DNA of 64,000 bases from Burkholderia ubonensis (lineage in GTDB: Bacteria; Pseudomonadota; Gammaproteobacteria; Burkholderiales; Burkholderiaceae), in NCBI RefSeq assembly GCF_902833085.1, contig NZ_CADFEB010000014.1, positions 1-64,000 of the forward strand. Direction: 5' to 3'. Every line of letters starts with the position of its first letter. Position 1 is the first letter of the stretch. The position numbers were made by a program, and so were the translations under genes. Below, piece by piece: positions 41,622-52,433 of this stretch. The notes beneath the pieces were generated by a model. It saw only the letters and a program-made list of their open reading frames with translations, was not told where the DNA came from and searched no databases.

Positions 41622-43016
41622 TTACCGCAGGCTCGCCGACACCGTCCCCGCCGGTTCGCGCGCCACCCGCGCCCGCCGGTTGAGCCACGACGCGGCCAGC
41701 ACGATCAGCGCAAGCACTGCCGTCGCGCCCACTTCCATCCGGTGATCCTCGCTCACCAGCATCACGGTCAGCGTGCCGCAGATGAACACGATCACCGCCC
41801 ACGTGAGCCACGGGAACATCCACATCCTCAGCGTCAGGTTCGCGCCGCTGACGTCGAGAATCCGGCGCATCCGCAACTGCGAGATCGCGATCACGAGATA
41901 CACGAGCAGCGCGATCGCGCCCGACGTCGCGAGCAGGAAGCCGAACACGTGCTCCGGCATCAGGTAGTTCGCGATCACGGTCAGGAAGCCGAACGCGGTC
42001 GACGCCAGCACCGCCGCGCGCGGCGTGCCGGTCGAATCGGTGCGATGCAGGAACGCGGGAGCATCCCGGCGCTTCGACAGCGAGAACAGCATCCGCGATG
42101 CGGTGTACAGCGCCGAGTTCAGGCAGCTCGCGACCGATACCAGCACGATCACGTCGATGATCGCCTTCGCATGCGGAATACCGATCAGCTCCATCGCGCG
42201 CTGATACGAACCGTGCGTCGGCAGCAGCGGGTCGTTCCACGGCACGATCGCCGCGACGACGAGGATCGAGCCGAGGTAGAACAGCGTGATGCGCCAGATC
42301 ACCGAATTGGTGGCACGCACGATCTGGCGCTGCGGGTTGTCCGATTCGGCGGCCGCGATCGTGACGATCTCGGTGCCGAGGAACGAGAACATCGTCGTCA
42401 GCATCGCCGCGAGCACCGCGCCGGCGCCCTTCGGCATGAAGCCCTGGTGCGCGAACAGGTTCGATACGCCCGATACGCTCGGCACCGGCAGCAGCCCGGC
42501 GATCGCCGCGCCGCCGATCGCGAGGAACACGACGATCGCGACGACCTTGATCAGCGCGAACCAGAATTCGAACTCGCCGTAATGCTTGACGGAGAAGAGG
42601 TTGGTGAGGGTCAGCACGGACGTGATGCCGAGCGCGAAGACCCACGTGGCGACGCCCGGGAACCAGGCATTGAGAATGGTCGCGGCGGCGGTCGCCTCGA
42701 TCGGGATCACGAGCACCCAGAACCACCAGTACAGCCAGCCGATCGTGAAGCCCGCCCAGTGGCCGATCGCGCGATCGGCGTAGGTCGAGAACGAGCCGCT
42801 GTCCGGATGCGCGACGGCCATTTCGCCCAGCATCCGCATCACCAGCACGACCAGCACGCCCGCGATCGCGTACGCGAGGATCGATGCCGGGCCGGCTTCC
42901 GCGATCGCGTGGCCGGAGCCGACGAACAACCCCGCGCCGATCACGCCCGCAATCGACAGCATCGTCACGTGGCGTTGCTTCAGGCCGGTGCCGAGCCCTG
43001 ACTTGCTTCCATTCAT
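41622..43016 (-). CDS. amino-acid permease of the GABA/AroP group
   Basis: This 464-residue APC-superfamily transporter has about twelve membrane helices. The substrate-site signature IAGVIGAGLFVGSGHAIAEAGP is in helix 1 and GEMAVAHPDSGSFSTYADRAIG follows. It most resembles gamma-aminobutyrate permease (GabP), but substrate cannot be fixed by sequence. The start MNGSKSGLGTGLKQRHV lies behind GAGAGA. The frame extends upstream but without family similarity. Confidence 0.85.
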   Translation of the reverse strand: MNGSKSGLGTGLKQRHVTMLSIAGVIGAGLFVGSGHAIAEAGPASILAYAIAGVLVVLVMRMLGEMAVAHPDSGSFSTYADRAIGHWAGFTIGWLYWWFWVLVIPIEATAAATILNAWFPGVATWVFALGITSVLTLTNLFSVKHYGEFEFWFALIKVVAIVVFLAIGGAAIAGLLPVPSVSGVSNLFAHQGFMPKGAGAVLAAMLTTMFSFLGTEIVTIAAAESDNPQRQIVRATNSVIWRITLFYLGSILVVAAIVPWNDPLLPTHGSYQRAMELIGIPHAKAIIDVIVLVSVASCLNSALYTASRMLFSLSKRRDAPAFLHRTDSTGTPRAAVLASTAFGFLTVIANYLMPEHVFGFLLATSGAIALLVYLVIAISQLRMRRILDVSGANLTLRMWMFPWLTWAVIVFICGTLTVMLVSEDHRMEVGATAVLALIVLAASWLNRRARVAREPAGTVSASLR

Positions 43017-43417
43017 GTGTCTCTCTCCAAAAAACGGTTCCGGCATGGCCGGGTATCGCTTGAAGGCGGCGCTGGGGATTTGTTCTCGATCCGGACTCGG
43101 CGCGGCGTGCGGCGCACGTCGGCCCGAGGCCGGATTCCCGGCCGCTCGGTCAGGGTGCGCCACGCAGGTCTGCGAAACTGCGGGTGCGATGCGTATCGAC
43201 ACATCGCGGCGCCCTTCCGTCGGCATTGTGTTCAGCCGCCTTCGAAGCGATGGAGTGTAAGCATCAAACGGTTCGCGACTAAGAACCAATTGATGAATTT
43301 CGATGGAACCACTTGTTGCATCGACGGGAACCGATGCAACAGACGCGCCGTCCGGCTAACATGCTGGCGCGCGCGGCCCGCCGCCATCGCGCCCGATACC
43401 AAGAACCGAGAGAGACC
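43017..43417. promoter_or_regulatory. 401-bp divergent control region with a palindrome
   Basis: No gene is seen between the permease and the DUF3761 gene. A perfect 10-bp inverted repeat TGTTGCATCG/CGATGCAACA (43314-43323 with 43332-43341, 8-nt spacer) and a smaller one GGTTC/GAACC (43270-43287) occur in a relatively AT-rich patch. They are candidate regulator sites for either gene. Confidence 0.45.
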
Positions 43418-43738
43418 ATGCCCTTGCCCGCCTTGCACACCACGCACGCCACACGGCTCGCGCGACTGTCGATCGCGCTGCTGATCGCGTGCGCCGCCGT
43501 CGCCCCGCACCATGCGCTCGCCTATCGCGCACCGCAGACCTACGGCAACGAAGCCGACCTCGACCGCCACGACACGTACCGGAACCGCGACGGCGAAACC
43601 GTGCATGCGCCGGCGCGCTCGAAATCGGGCCGCGCTCCCGAGGGCGCGAGCGCGCGCTGCCGCGACGGCACGTACAGCTTCAGCCGCCATCGGCGCGGCA
43701 CGTGCTCGGGGCACGGCGGCGTCGCCGCCTGGCTCTGA
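43418..43738 (+). CDS. secreted DUF3761-type small protein
   Basis: The 106-residue product has a signal peptide (RLARLSIALLIACAAVAPHHALA) and a short C-terminal domain with the DUF3761 pattern. In that domain CRDGTYSFSRHRRGTC is followed by SGHGGVAAW, with two cysteines that could pair. Function is unknown. Homologues are small exported proteins in proteobacteria. Confidence 0.75.
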   Translation: MPLPALHTTHATRLARLSIALLIACAAVAPHHALAYRAPQTYGNEADLDRHDTYRNRDGETVHAPARSKSGRAPEGASARCRDGTYSFSRHRRGTCSGHGGVAAWL

Positions 43739-43783
43739 CCTCGCGCAACGGCCGCGCCGCGCCAGCGCCGGCCGGCGGCGAAG

Positions 43784-43789
43784 TACAAT
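43784..43789 (+). promoter_or_regulatory. candidate -10 box for ettA
   Basis: TACAAT lies 137 bp upstream of the ettA ATG in very GC-rich surroundings. No clear -35 is seen. Confidence 0.35.
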
Positions 43790-43926
43790 AGCCGCTCTCG
43801 TCGCCGACATGCGGCGACACCGGGCGACACCGCCGCACATCACGCGGCACGCTCCGTACCGAATCACCCGACGCCGCCACGCGAGTTCGCCGAGCGGCGG
43901 TCCCAACTTCTGACTCTCACACCCAC

Positions 43927-45594
<1,668 letters not shown>

Positions 45595-45635
45595 CCGGGC
45601 GGCCGGGGGTTACGGCTCCCGGATCGGCAAAACGA

Positions 45636-45663
45636 AAAAGCGGGCCATGCGCCCGCTTTTTTT
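45636..45663. terminator. terminator between ettA and the HAD hydrolase gene
   Basis: A perfect 10-bp stem (45636-45645 with 45651-45660) ends in a run of seven T's. It serves ettA and, in reverse, the leftward gene ending at 45688. Confidence 0.9.
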
Positions 45664-45687
45664 GTCCGACAGCCGTGCGCCCGCCGC

Positions 45688-46311
45688 TTACGCGAGCGCG
45701 CCCAGTTCGCGCAGCCGCGCCTCGGTGGCCGCGCCGCTCGTGTGGTGAATGCCGTGCCAGCCGAGCGCCGTCGCGGCGGCGGCGTTGTTCGCGTTGTCGT
45801 CGATGAACGCCAGCTCGTGCGGCGCGATGCCCGGCAGATGCGGGTCGATCCGTGCCTGCATCTCGCGGTAGATCGCCGGGTCGGGCTTCACGAGCTTCAC
45901 GCGGCCCGACACGACGATGTCCTTGAAGCGCCGCAATACCGGGAAGTGCTCCCACGCATACGGGAACGTCTGCGCCGACCAGTTCGTCAGCCCGAAGATC
46001 GGCATGCCCTGCGCGTCGAGCCGGTCGACGAGCGCAACGCCCTCCGCGAGCGCGCCGCCGATCATCTCGTGCCAGCGCGCATAGAACGCGCGGATCAGCG
46101 CCTCGTGCTCCGGAAACTGCGCGATGCGTTCAGCCGTACCTTCCTCGATCGTCTGTCCGCCGTCCTGCCTGATCACCCAGTCCATCCCGCACACGTGCGT
46201 CAGGAACCGGCGGCGCTCGGCGTCGTCCGGGATCAGCTGCTTGTACAGATACTCCGGGCTCCAGTCGATCAGCACTCCGCCGAAATCGAATACGACTGCC
46301 TTGATCGTCAT
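45688..46311 (-). CDS. HAD-superfamily hydrolase (YihX-like)
   Basis: This 207-residue HAD hydrolase has motif I VVFDFGGVLIDW, motif II GLTNWS, the lysine in LVKPDPAIY and motif IV AFIDDNANN. The DxG form of motif I resembles YihX (alpha-D-glucose-1-phosphatase-like) and 2-haloacid dehalogenases. Substrate is unknown. Its start overlaps the stop of the isochorismatase-like gene by 4 bp, so the two form an operon. Confidence 0.82.
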   Translation of the reverse strand: MTIKAVVFDFGGVLIDWSPEYLYKQLIPDDAERRRFLTHVCGMDWVIRQDGGQTIEEGTAERIAQFPEHEALIRAFYARWHEMIGGALAEGVALVDRLDAQGMPIFGLTNWSAQTFPYAWEHFPVLRRFKDIVVSGRVKLVKPDPAIYREMQARIDPHLPGIAPHELAFIDDNANNAAAATALGWHGIHHTSGAATEARLRELGALA

Positions 46312-46859
46312 GCAAACTCCGTGGCGAGCACGTCGGCGAGCGTGCGCGGCGTCACCGCGTTGCCCGACAACGAGTTGTTGTTCCAGATGAAGTGGTGGTG
46401 CGCGACGATCTGCGCGGCCGTCAGGTGCGCGCGCTCGTTCGTCGTATGCAGGTCGGACACGACCGTCGTCCGGTAGCCGAGCAGCGCCGCGCGGCGGGCC
46501 GCCGAATCGACGCAGAACTCGGTCGCATAGCCGCAGATCAGCACCGAACGGATGCCGTGACGGTCGAGCTGCGCCGCGAGCGGCGTCTCATGAAACGAAT
46601 CGCCGACACACTTGCGAATGCGCCAGTCGCCGTCCGCGGTCGCGAGATCCGCATGCAGCTCCCAGCCGGGCGTGCCGGGCACGATGTCGTCGTCCGCGTC
46701 GCCGTCGTGCTGCACGAAGCAGACGGGCGCGCCCGCGGCGCGCGCCGCCGCCGTCAACCGGTTGATGCCTGCCACCACGTCGTCGAGCCGGTAGGCGGGC
46801 CTTGCCCGCTGTACCAGCCCGCGCTGCATGTCGATCACCAGGACTGCCGTGTCCGCCAT
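46308..46859 (-). CDS. isochorismatase-like cysteine hydrolase
   Basis: This is a 183-residue hydrolase of the isochorismatase/nicotinamidase fold. The catalytic Asp is in VLVIDMQRGLV, a lysine in RIRKCVGDSF, and the nucleophilic cysteine in ICGYATEFCVDSAARRA (second Cys). The substrate is probably a small amide, with identity unknown. It lies upstream of and overlaps the HAD gene. Confidence 0.85.
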   Translation of the reverse strand: MADTAVLVIDMQRGLVQRARPAYRLDDVVAGINRLTAAARAAGAPVCFVQHDGDADDDIVPGTPGWELHADLATADGDWRIRKCVGDSFHETPLAAQLDRHGIRSVLICGYATEFCVDSAARRAALLGYRTTVVSDLHTTNERAHLTAAQIVAHHHFIWNNNSLSGNAVTPRTLADVLATEFA

Positions 46860-46911
46860 CTTTCGCCCTCGATGTGAGTGTCGTTCGAACCGAAACCGCG
46901 CACGCCGCGCG

Positions 46912-48726
46912 TCAGATCGGCTGCGTGCGCGCCTCGAGCCATGCCTTCGCGTCGCCGCTCACGTGCCGGCCGACGCGCTCGCGCACCGTCGCATGGTACG
47001 CGTTGAGCCACGCGCGCTCTTCCTCGTGCAGCATTTCGACGAGCACGCAACGCGTGTCGATCGGACACAGCGTCAGCGTCTCGAACGCGAGGAAATCGCC
47101 GAACTCGGTCTGCCCCGCCGCGCGGTTGACGACCAGATTCTCGATCCGGACGCCCCACTTGCCGGGCCGGTACAGGCCCGGCTCGATCGACGTGATCATC
47201 CCCTCTTCCATCGCGGTGTACGGCTCGGCCGGCGCGTAATGCGAGATCACCTGCGGACCCTCGTGCACGTTCAGGAAATAGCCGACGCCGTGACCGGTGC
47301 CGTGGCCGTAGTCGAGCCCGGCCGCCCACATCGGCGCGCGCGCGATCGCGTCGAGCATCGGCGAACGGATGCCGCGCGGGAAACGCGCGCGCGACAGCGC
47401 CATCATCGACTTCAGCACGATCGTGAAGTCGCGCCGCTGCAGGTCGCCGACCATGCCGACCGGCACGACGCGCGTGATGTCGGTCGTGCCGCTCACGTAC
47501 TGGCCGCCCGAATCGATCAGCAGCAGGCCGTCGCCGACGATCGTCGCGTGCGATTCCGGCGTCGCGCGGTAATGCGGCATCGCGCCGTTCGCGTTGAAGC
47601 CGGCGATCGTCGCGAAGCTCCGCGACACGTAGCCCGGACGGCGCGCGCGCGCCGCCGTGAGCTGCTCGTCGATCGTCAGCTCGGTGATCGTGTCGCGGTT
47701 CAGCGCCTGCTCGAACCACGCGAAGAACTCCGCGAGCGCCGCGCCGTCGTGCTCCATCGTCACGCGCACGTGCTCGATCTCGGCGGACGTCTTGCGCGAT
47801 TTAGCGAAGGTCGACGGATTCACCGCCTCGACGAGCTTCACGCCGGCCGGCACCGCCTCGAGGGTGCCGTAGGTCACGCGGCGCGGGTCGATCAGCAGCG
47901 TCGCGCCGTCGGGCAGCGCCGCGAGCGCCGCGCGCGCGGCGTCGTACGCCCGCACGTCGACGCCGTCCTGCGCGAGCGATGCGGCAAGCGCCGGCGACAC
48001 TTTGCCGCCGGCGACGAACAGCGTCGCGCGCTCGGCGCCGATCAGTGCGTGCGCAACGAATACCGGGTTGAAGCTGACGTCCGCGCCGCGCAGGTTGAAG
48101 AGCCACGCGAGATCGTCGAGCGTCGACACGAAATGCCACTGCGCGCCCTGCGCGCGCATCGCGCGGCGCACGTCGGCGAGCTTGCTCGCGCGCGTCGTGT
48201 CGGCCTGCGGCGCGGCGTGCTCGAACACCGCATCGTCGGGCAACCCCGGCCGCTCGGGCCAGATCGCGTCGAGCAGGTCGAGATCGGTGCGCAGCGCGAT
48301 GCCGCGCGCGCTCAGCGCGGCGGACAGCGCACGCGCCGCCGCCATGCCGAGCACCGCGCCGTCGACGCCGACGGTCGCGCCGGACGGCACGTTCTGCGCG
48401 AGCCAGTCGACGTGCGGCGCGCTCTGCTGGCCGCCCGTCATCTTCATCAACTGCACGCCGCTGCCGGCCAGCTCCGCGTCGGCCTGCACCCAATAGCGGC
48501 TGTCGACCCACAGCCCCGCGAAATCGGCGGTGACGACGAGCGTGCCGACCGAGCCCGTGAAGCCCGACAGCCAGCGGCGCGCCTGCCAGCGCTCGGGCAG
48601 GTATTCGGACAGGTGGGGATCGGCGGACGGCACGAGATACGCGGCCAGGTTCTCGCGGGCCATCGCGCCGCGCAACAGTGCGAGACGCGCCGGCGCCGAC
48701 GAGTCTTCGGGAAAACGGGCATTCAT
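46912..48726 (-). CDS. Xaa-Pro aminopeptidase (M24B, aminopeptidase P)
   Basis: This 604-residue peptidase removes N-terminal residues before proline. It has the long three-domain architecture of the AMPP-like enzymes. Two creatinase-type N-terminal domains precede the pita-bread domain with metal ligands in LLIDSGGQYVSGTTDITR, HGTGHGVGYFLNVHEGP and TSIEPGLY. The start MNARFPEDSSAP follows CAGGTGA. The frame extends six codons upstream. Confidence 0.93.
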   Translation of the reverse strand: MNARFPEDSSAPARLALLRGAMARENLAAYLVPSADPHLSEYLPERWQARRWLSGFTGSVGTLVVTADFAGLWVDSRYWVQADAELAGSGVQLMKMTGGQQSAPHVDWLAQNVPSGATVGVDGAVLGMAAARALSAALSARGIALRTDLDLLDAIWPERPGLPDDAVFEHAAPQADTTRASKLADVRRAMRAQGAQWHFVSTLDDLAWLFNLRGADVSFNPVFVAHALIGAERATLFVAGGKVSPALAASLAQDGVDVRAYDAARAALAALPDGATLLIDPRRVTYGTLEAVPAGVKLVEAVNPSTFAKSRKTSAEIEHVRVTMEHDGAALAEFFAWFEQALNRDTITELTIDEQLTAARARRPGYVSRSFATIAGFNANGAMPHYRATPESHATIVGDGLLLIDSGGQYVSGTTDITRVVPVGMVGDLQRRDFTIVLKSMMALSRARFPRGIRSPMLDAIARAPMWAAGLDYGHGTGHGVGYFLNVHEGPQVISHYAPAEPYTAMEEGMITSIEPGLYRPGKWGVRIENLVVNRAAGQTEFGDFLAFETLTLCPIDTRCVLVEMLHEEERAWLNAYHATVRERVGRHVSGDAKAWLEARTQPI

Positions 48727-48744
48727 GATTTCACCTGCAGGCAT

Positions 48745-48999
48745 TCAGCGACGAGCCGCCAGCGCGACCGTCAAGGCCACGGCGACGAACGCAACGCCGG
48801 TGCAGACCGGCCATTCGAGCGTCTCGCCGTCGTAAAAGAGTCCCGAGAGATTGCCGGCCATCTTGGCGGCGGCCGCGCCGGCGATGCCGACGAGCGCCAC
48901 GACCCACCACGCGGGCCGGCCGGTGCGCCGCATCGGGTGCAGCCCCCGGCCGAACAACCCGACGGCCGTTCCCAGAACGATGATTCCAAACCAGTTCAT
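48745..48999 (-). CDS. transglycosylase-associated-like membrane protein (GlsB/YeaQ/YmgE type)
   Basis: This is an 84-residue protein of about three hydrophobic helices with the glycine-rich start MNWFGIIVLGTAVGLFGRGL and a central AGAAAAKMAGNLSGLF. It is a small inner-membrane protein of unknown function. Its stop is 18 bp before the aminopeptidase start, so they are probably co-transcribed. Confidence 0.65.
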   Translation of the reverse strand: MNWFGIIVLGTAVGLFGRGLHPMRRTGRPAWWVVALVGIAGAAAAKMAGNLSGLFYDGETLEWPVCTGVAFVAVALTVALAARR

Positions 49000-49175
49000 T
49001 CAACGCCCCCAGCAATTTCAGATTCGTCCCATAGGCGTGAACGACTCCTGCGGCTAGCATCGACCCATCCATCGAACCCGAGATCAGCAGGGTACTTGCC
49101 GCGCAACATTCGAGTTTAGGGGCCTACCCGACGCCATGGCAAGCGCTCACCGGCTGTCGTAATGAAGAAATTCCC

Positions 49176-49937
49176 ATGCGAATCGCTCTGATCGATCCGG
49201 ATGCGCGTCATTCAGCGCTGATGAATCGCCTCCTCTTCGCGGGCGGACACCTCTGTCACCCGTTCCCTTCGAGCGCGCGGTGCCTCGAGTGGCTCGCCAC
49301 CGAAACCTGCGACCTGCTGATCACCGGCGACTGGGCCGGCGACCAGCCCGCCGAGGAAGTCATTCCCCGTGCACGCGCGCTCCTGCCCGGCCTGCCCGCG
49401 ATCGCCGTGATGCGCATGCCGCGCGAAAGCGAGATCGTGTCGTGCCTGCACGCGGGTGCCGACGACTGCATCGCACGGCCGGTAAGCGGCCCCGAACTCC
49501 TCGCGCGCGTCAACGCGCTGATGCGGCGCGCGGGCGTCCGGCGCCCGCCGAACCGCTCGCGCGATATGTATGGAGAATACGCATTCGACGCCACGCACTG
49601 CCTCGTGCGCTTCGGCGACGAGGTCGTGTCGCTGACGCCGAAGGAATTCCGCTTCGCGCTGCTGCTGTTCGCGAACCTGTCCCGCCCGGTGTCGCGTGCC
49701 CATATCCTCGAAACGGTCTGGGCGCGCCGGCGCGACACAAGGTCGCGCACCCTCGACACCCACGCATCCCGGCTGCGCAGCAAGCTGCGGCTGCTTCCGG
49801 AGCACGGCTACCGGCTGCTGCCGCTCTACGGCTACGGCTATCAGCTCGACCAGGTGCCGATCGAACCCCCGAATCTCCGCCCGAGTCTCGCGGACGCCCG
49901 GTACGCATCGAGTGAGGAAATCGCTGAAACGCTATAA
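49176..49937 (+). CDS. orphan OmpR/PhoB-type response regulator with degenerate receiver
   Basis: This is a 253-residue regulator. The N-terminal receiver lacks most phosphorylation residues. Aligned with PhoB, the second acidic residue is proline (P8), the phosphoacceptor position is glycine (G51, with D52 next to it), the conserved Thr is Met (M81), and the Lys is Arg (R101). The C-terminal winged helix is intact (VSLTPKEFRFALLLFANL, RSRTLDTHASRLRSKL). No kinase gene is nearby. It likely acts without phosphorylation. Its stop overlaps the hemA -10 box. Confidence 0.85.
   Translation: MRIALIDPDARHSALMNRLLFAGGHLCHPFPSSARCLEWLATETCDLLITGDWAGDQPAEEVIPRARALLPGLPAIAVMRMPRESEIVSCLHAGADDCIARPVSGPELLARVNALMRRAGVRRPPNRSRDMYGEYAFDATHCLVRFGDEVVSLTPKEFRFALLLFANLSRPVSRAHILETVWARRRDTRSRTLDTHASRLRSKLRLLPEHGYRLLPLYGYGYQLDQVPIEPPNLRPSLADARYASSEEIAETL
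49932..49937 (+). promoter_or_regulatory. hemA -10 box overlapping the regulator stop codon
   Basis: A perfect TATAAT lies 26 bp upstream of the hemA ATG and contains the TAA stop of the upstream regulator gene. The -35 is poor (CGAGTG at 17 bp), so activation by a protein is plausible. Confidence 0.55.
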
Positions 49938-49940
49938 TAT

Positions 49941-49957
49941 GGGGCTAAACGATAGCC
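49941..49957 (+). promoter_or_regulatory. hairpin at the 5' end of hemA mRNA
   Basis: GGGCTA (49941-49946) pairs with TAGCCC (49952-49957) around a 5-nt loop. It ends 6 nt before the hemA ATG, where a Shine-Dalgarno sequence would be expected and is not seen. It could limit translation of hemA. Confidence 0.4.
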
Positions 49958-49963
49958 CTTGAT

Positions 49964-51262
49964 ATGCAACTCCTCACGATCGGAATCAATCACCACACTG
50001 CGCCTGTCGCCCTGCGCGAACGCGTGGCGTTTCCGCTCGAACAGATCAAGCCGGCTCTCGCGACGTTCAAGAGCGTGTTCCTCGGCCCCCAGGCGCCCAA
50101 CACGCCCGAAGCGGCGATCCTCTCCACCTGCAACCGCACCGAACTCTATTGCGCGACCGACGACCGTGCGGCGCGCGAGGGCGCGGTGCGCTGGCTGTCG
50201 GAGTATCACCGGATTCCGGTCGACGAACTCGCGCCGCACCTGTACGCACTGCCGCAGTCGGAAGCGGTCCGGCACGCATTCCGCGTCGCGTCGGGCCTCG
50301 ACTCGATGGTGCTCGGCGAAACCCAGATCCTCGGCCAGCTGAAGGACGCGGTGCGCACCGCGTCGGAAGCCGGCGCGCTCGGCACCTACCTGAACCAGCT
50401 GTTCCAGCGCACCTTCGCGGTCGCGAAGGAAGTGCGCGGCACGACCGAGATCGGCGCGCAGTCGGTGTCGATGGCGGCCGCCGCGGTGCGCCTCGCGCAG
50501 CGCATCTTCGAAAACGTGGCCGACCAGCGCGTGCTGTTCATCGGCGCCGGCGAAATGATCGAGCTGTGCGCGACGCACTTCGCCGCGCAAGGCCCGCGCG
50601 AACTGGTGGTCGCGAACCGCACCGCCGAGCGCGGCCAGAAGCTCGCCGAACGCTTCAACGGCCGCGCGATGCCGCTGTCGGACCTGCCGGTGCGGATGCA
50701 CGAATTCGACATCATCGTGTCGTGCACCGCGTCGACGCTGCCGATCATCGGCCTCGGCGCGGTCGAGCGCGCGGTCAAGGCGCGCCGCCACCGGCCGATC
50801 TTCATGGTCGACCTGGCCGTGCCGCGCGACATCGAGCCCGAAGTCGGCAAGCTGAAGGACGTGTTCCTCTACACGGTCGACGATCTCGGCGCGATCGTGC
50901 GCGAAGGCAACGCATCGCGCCAGGCCGCGGTCGCGCAGGCCGAGGCGATCATCGAGACACGCGTGCAGAATTTCATGCAGTGGCTCGACACGCGCAGCGT
51001 CGTGCCGGTGATCCGCCACATGCATACGCAGGCCGACGCGCTGCGCCGCGCCGAAGTCGAGAAGGCCCAGAAGATGCTCACGCGCGGCGACGATCCGGCC
51101 GCGGTGCTCGAAGCGCTGTCGCAGGCGCTGACCAACAAGCTGATCCACGGCCCGACGAGCGCGCTGAACCGCGTGAACGGCGCCGACCGCGATTCGCTGA
51201 TCGACCTGATGCGCGGCTTCTACCAGCACGCGCCGCGCTCGAACGACCAGTCAGGCCACTAG
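49964..51262 (+). CDS. hemA: glutamyl-tRNA reductase
   Basis: This 432-residue enzyme reduces glutamyl-tRNA(Glu) to glutamate-1-semialdehyde, the committed step of the C5 haem pathway. The catalytic cysteine is in ILSTCNRTELYC. The signature MVLGETQILGQLKDAV, the NADPH fold VLFIGAGEMIELCATHFA and the C-terminal dimerisation helix are seen. It heads the hemA-prfA-prmC-grxD-ubiX gene set. Confidence 0.97.
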   Translation: MQLLTIGINHHTAPVALRERVAFPLEQIKPALATFKSVFLGPQAPNTPEAAILSTCNRTELYCATDDRAAREGAVRWLSEYHRIPVDELAPHLYALPQSEAVRHAFRVASGLDSMVLGETQILGQLKDAVRTASEAGALGTYLNQLFQRTFAVAKEVRGTTEIGAQSVSMAAAAVRLAQRIFENVADQRVLFIGAGEMIELCATHFAAQGPRELVVANRTAERGQKLAERFNGRAMPLSDLPVRMHEFDIIVSCTASTLPIIGLGAVERAVKARRHRPIFMVDLAVPRDIEPEVGKLKDVFLYTVDDLGAIVREGNASRQAAVAQAEAIIETRVQNFMQWLDTRSVVPVIRHMHTQADALRRAEVEKAQKMLTRGDDPAAVLEALSQALTNKLIHGPTSALNRVNGADRDSLIDLMRGFYQHAPRSNDQSGH

Positions 51263-51343
51263 CGCCGACCGATCGCCGCGCCGCCGGCTCGCCAGCCGGC
51301 CTATCCTTTCCGAATACCTTGCCCGGGAGCGCCGCTCCACATC

Positions 51344-52426
51344 ATGAAGACGAGCATGCAACGCAAGCTCGACCAGCTTTCCACACGGCTGGCCGAACTG
51401 AACGACCTGCTGAGCCGTGAGAACGTCACGGCCGATCTCGACCAGTACCGCAAGCTGACCCGCGAGCACGCGGAACTCGACCCGGTCGTCGGGCAATACG
51501 CGCTGTGGCGCCAGTCGCTCAGCGACGAAGCGGCGGCGCAGGAGCTGCTCGGCGATGCGTCGATGCGCGACTTCGCCGAGGACGAGATCCGCAGCGCGCG
51601 CGACCGGATGGTCCAGCTCGAAGTCGAGCTGCAGAAGATGCTGCTGCCGAAGGACCCGAACGACGACCGCAACATCTTCCTCGAAATCCGCGCGGGCACC
51701 GGCGGCGACGAGTCGGCGCTGTTCGCGGGCGACCTGCTGCGCATGTACCTGCGCTTCGCGGAGCGCCAGCGCTGGCAGGTCGAGATGATGTCGGAGAGCG
51801 CGTCGGATCTCGGCGGCTACAAGGAAGTGATCGTGCGGATCGCGGGCCAGGGCGCGTACTCGCGCCTGAAGTTCGAATCGGGCGGCCATCGCGTGCAGCG
51901 CGTGCCGGCGACCGAGACGCAGGGGCGCATCCACACGTCCGCGTGCACGGTCGCGGTGATGCCGGAAGCCGACGAGATCGGCGAGGTCGAGATCAATCCC
52001 GCCGACTTGCGGATCGACACGTTCCGCGCGTCCGGCGCGGGCGGCCAGCACATCAACAAGACCGATTCGGCGGTGCGCGTCACGCACCTGCCGACCGGCA
52101 TCGTCGTCGAGTGCCAGGACGACCGTTCGCAGCACAAGAACAAGGATCGCGCGCTGAAGGTGCTCGCCGCGCGGATCAAGGACAAGCAGTATCACGAGCA
52201 GCACGCGAAGGAAGCCGCGACGCGCAAGAGCCTGATCGGCTCGGGCGACCGCTCCGAACGGATCCGCACGTACAACTTCCCGCAGGGCCGGATGACCGAT
52301 CACCGGATCAACCTGACGCTCTACAGGCTCGAAGCGATCATGGACGGCGACCTCGACGAACTGATCGCCGCGCTCGTCAGCGAGCACCAGGCCGAGCAGC
52401 TCGCGTCGCTCGGCGACGCCGACTGA
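51344..52426 (+). CDS. prfA: peptide chain release factor 1
   Basis: This 360-residue RF1 recognises UAA and UAG. The anticodon-like tripeptide PAT (RVPATETQGR) and the peptidyl-hydrolysis GGQ motif (GAGGQHINKTDSAVR) are both present. GGQ is the substrate of PrmC, whose gene follows 7 bp later. Confidence 0.97.
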   Translation: MKTSMQRKLDQLSTRLAELNDLLSRENVTADLDQYRKLTREHAELDPVVGQYALWRQSLSDEAAAQELLGDASMRDFAEDEIRSARDRMVQLEVELQKMLLPKDPNDDRNIFLEIRAGTGGDESALFAGDLLRMYLRFAERQRWQVEMMSESASDLGGYKEVIVRIAGQGAYSRLKFESGGHRVQRVPATETQGRIHTSACTVAVMPEADEIGEVEINPADLRIDTFRASGAGGQHINKTDSAVRVTHLPTGIVVECQDDRSQHKNKDRALKVLAARIKDKQYHEQHAKEAATRKSLIGSGDRSERIRTYNFPQGRMTDHRINLTLYRLEAIMDGDLDELIAALVSEHQAEQLASLGDAD

Positions 52427-52433
52427 GGCCGCG

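Noticed and set aside
46828..49119. 763-codon plus-strand open frame opposite aminopeptidase P
   Set aside because: Shadow of the M24 peptidase on the other strand; composition is Arg/His/Ala-rich without motifs.
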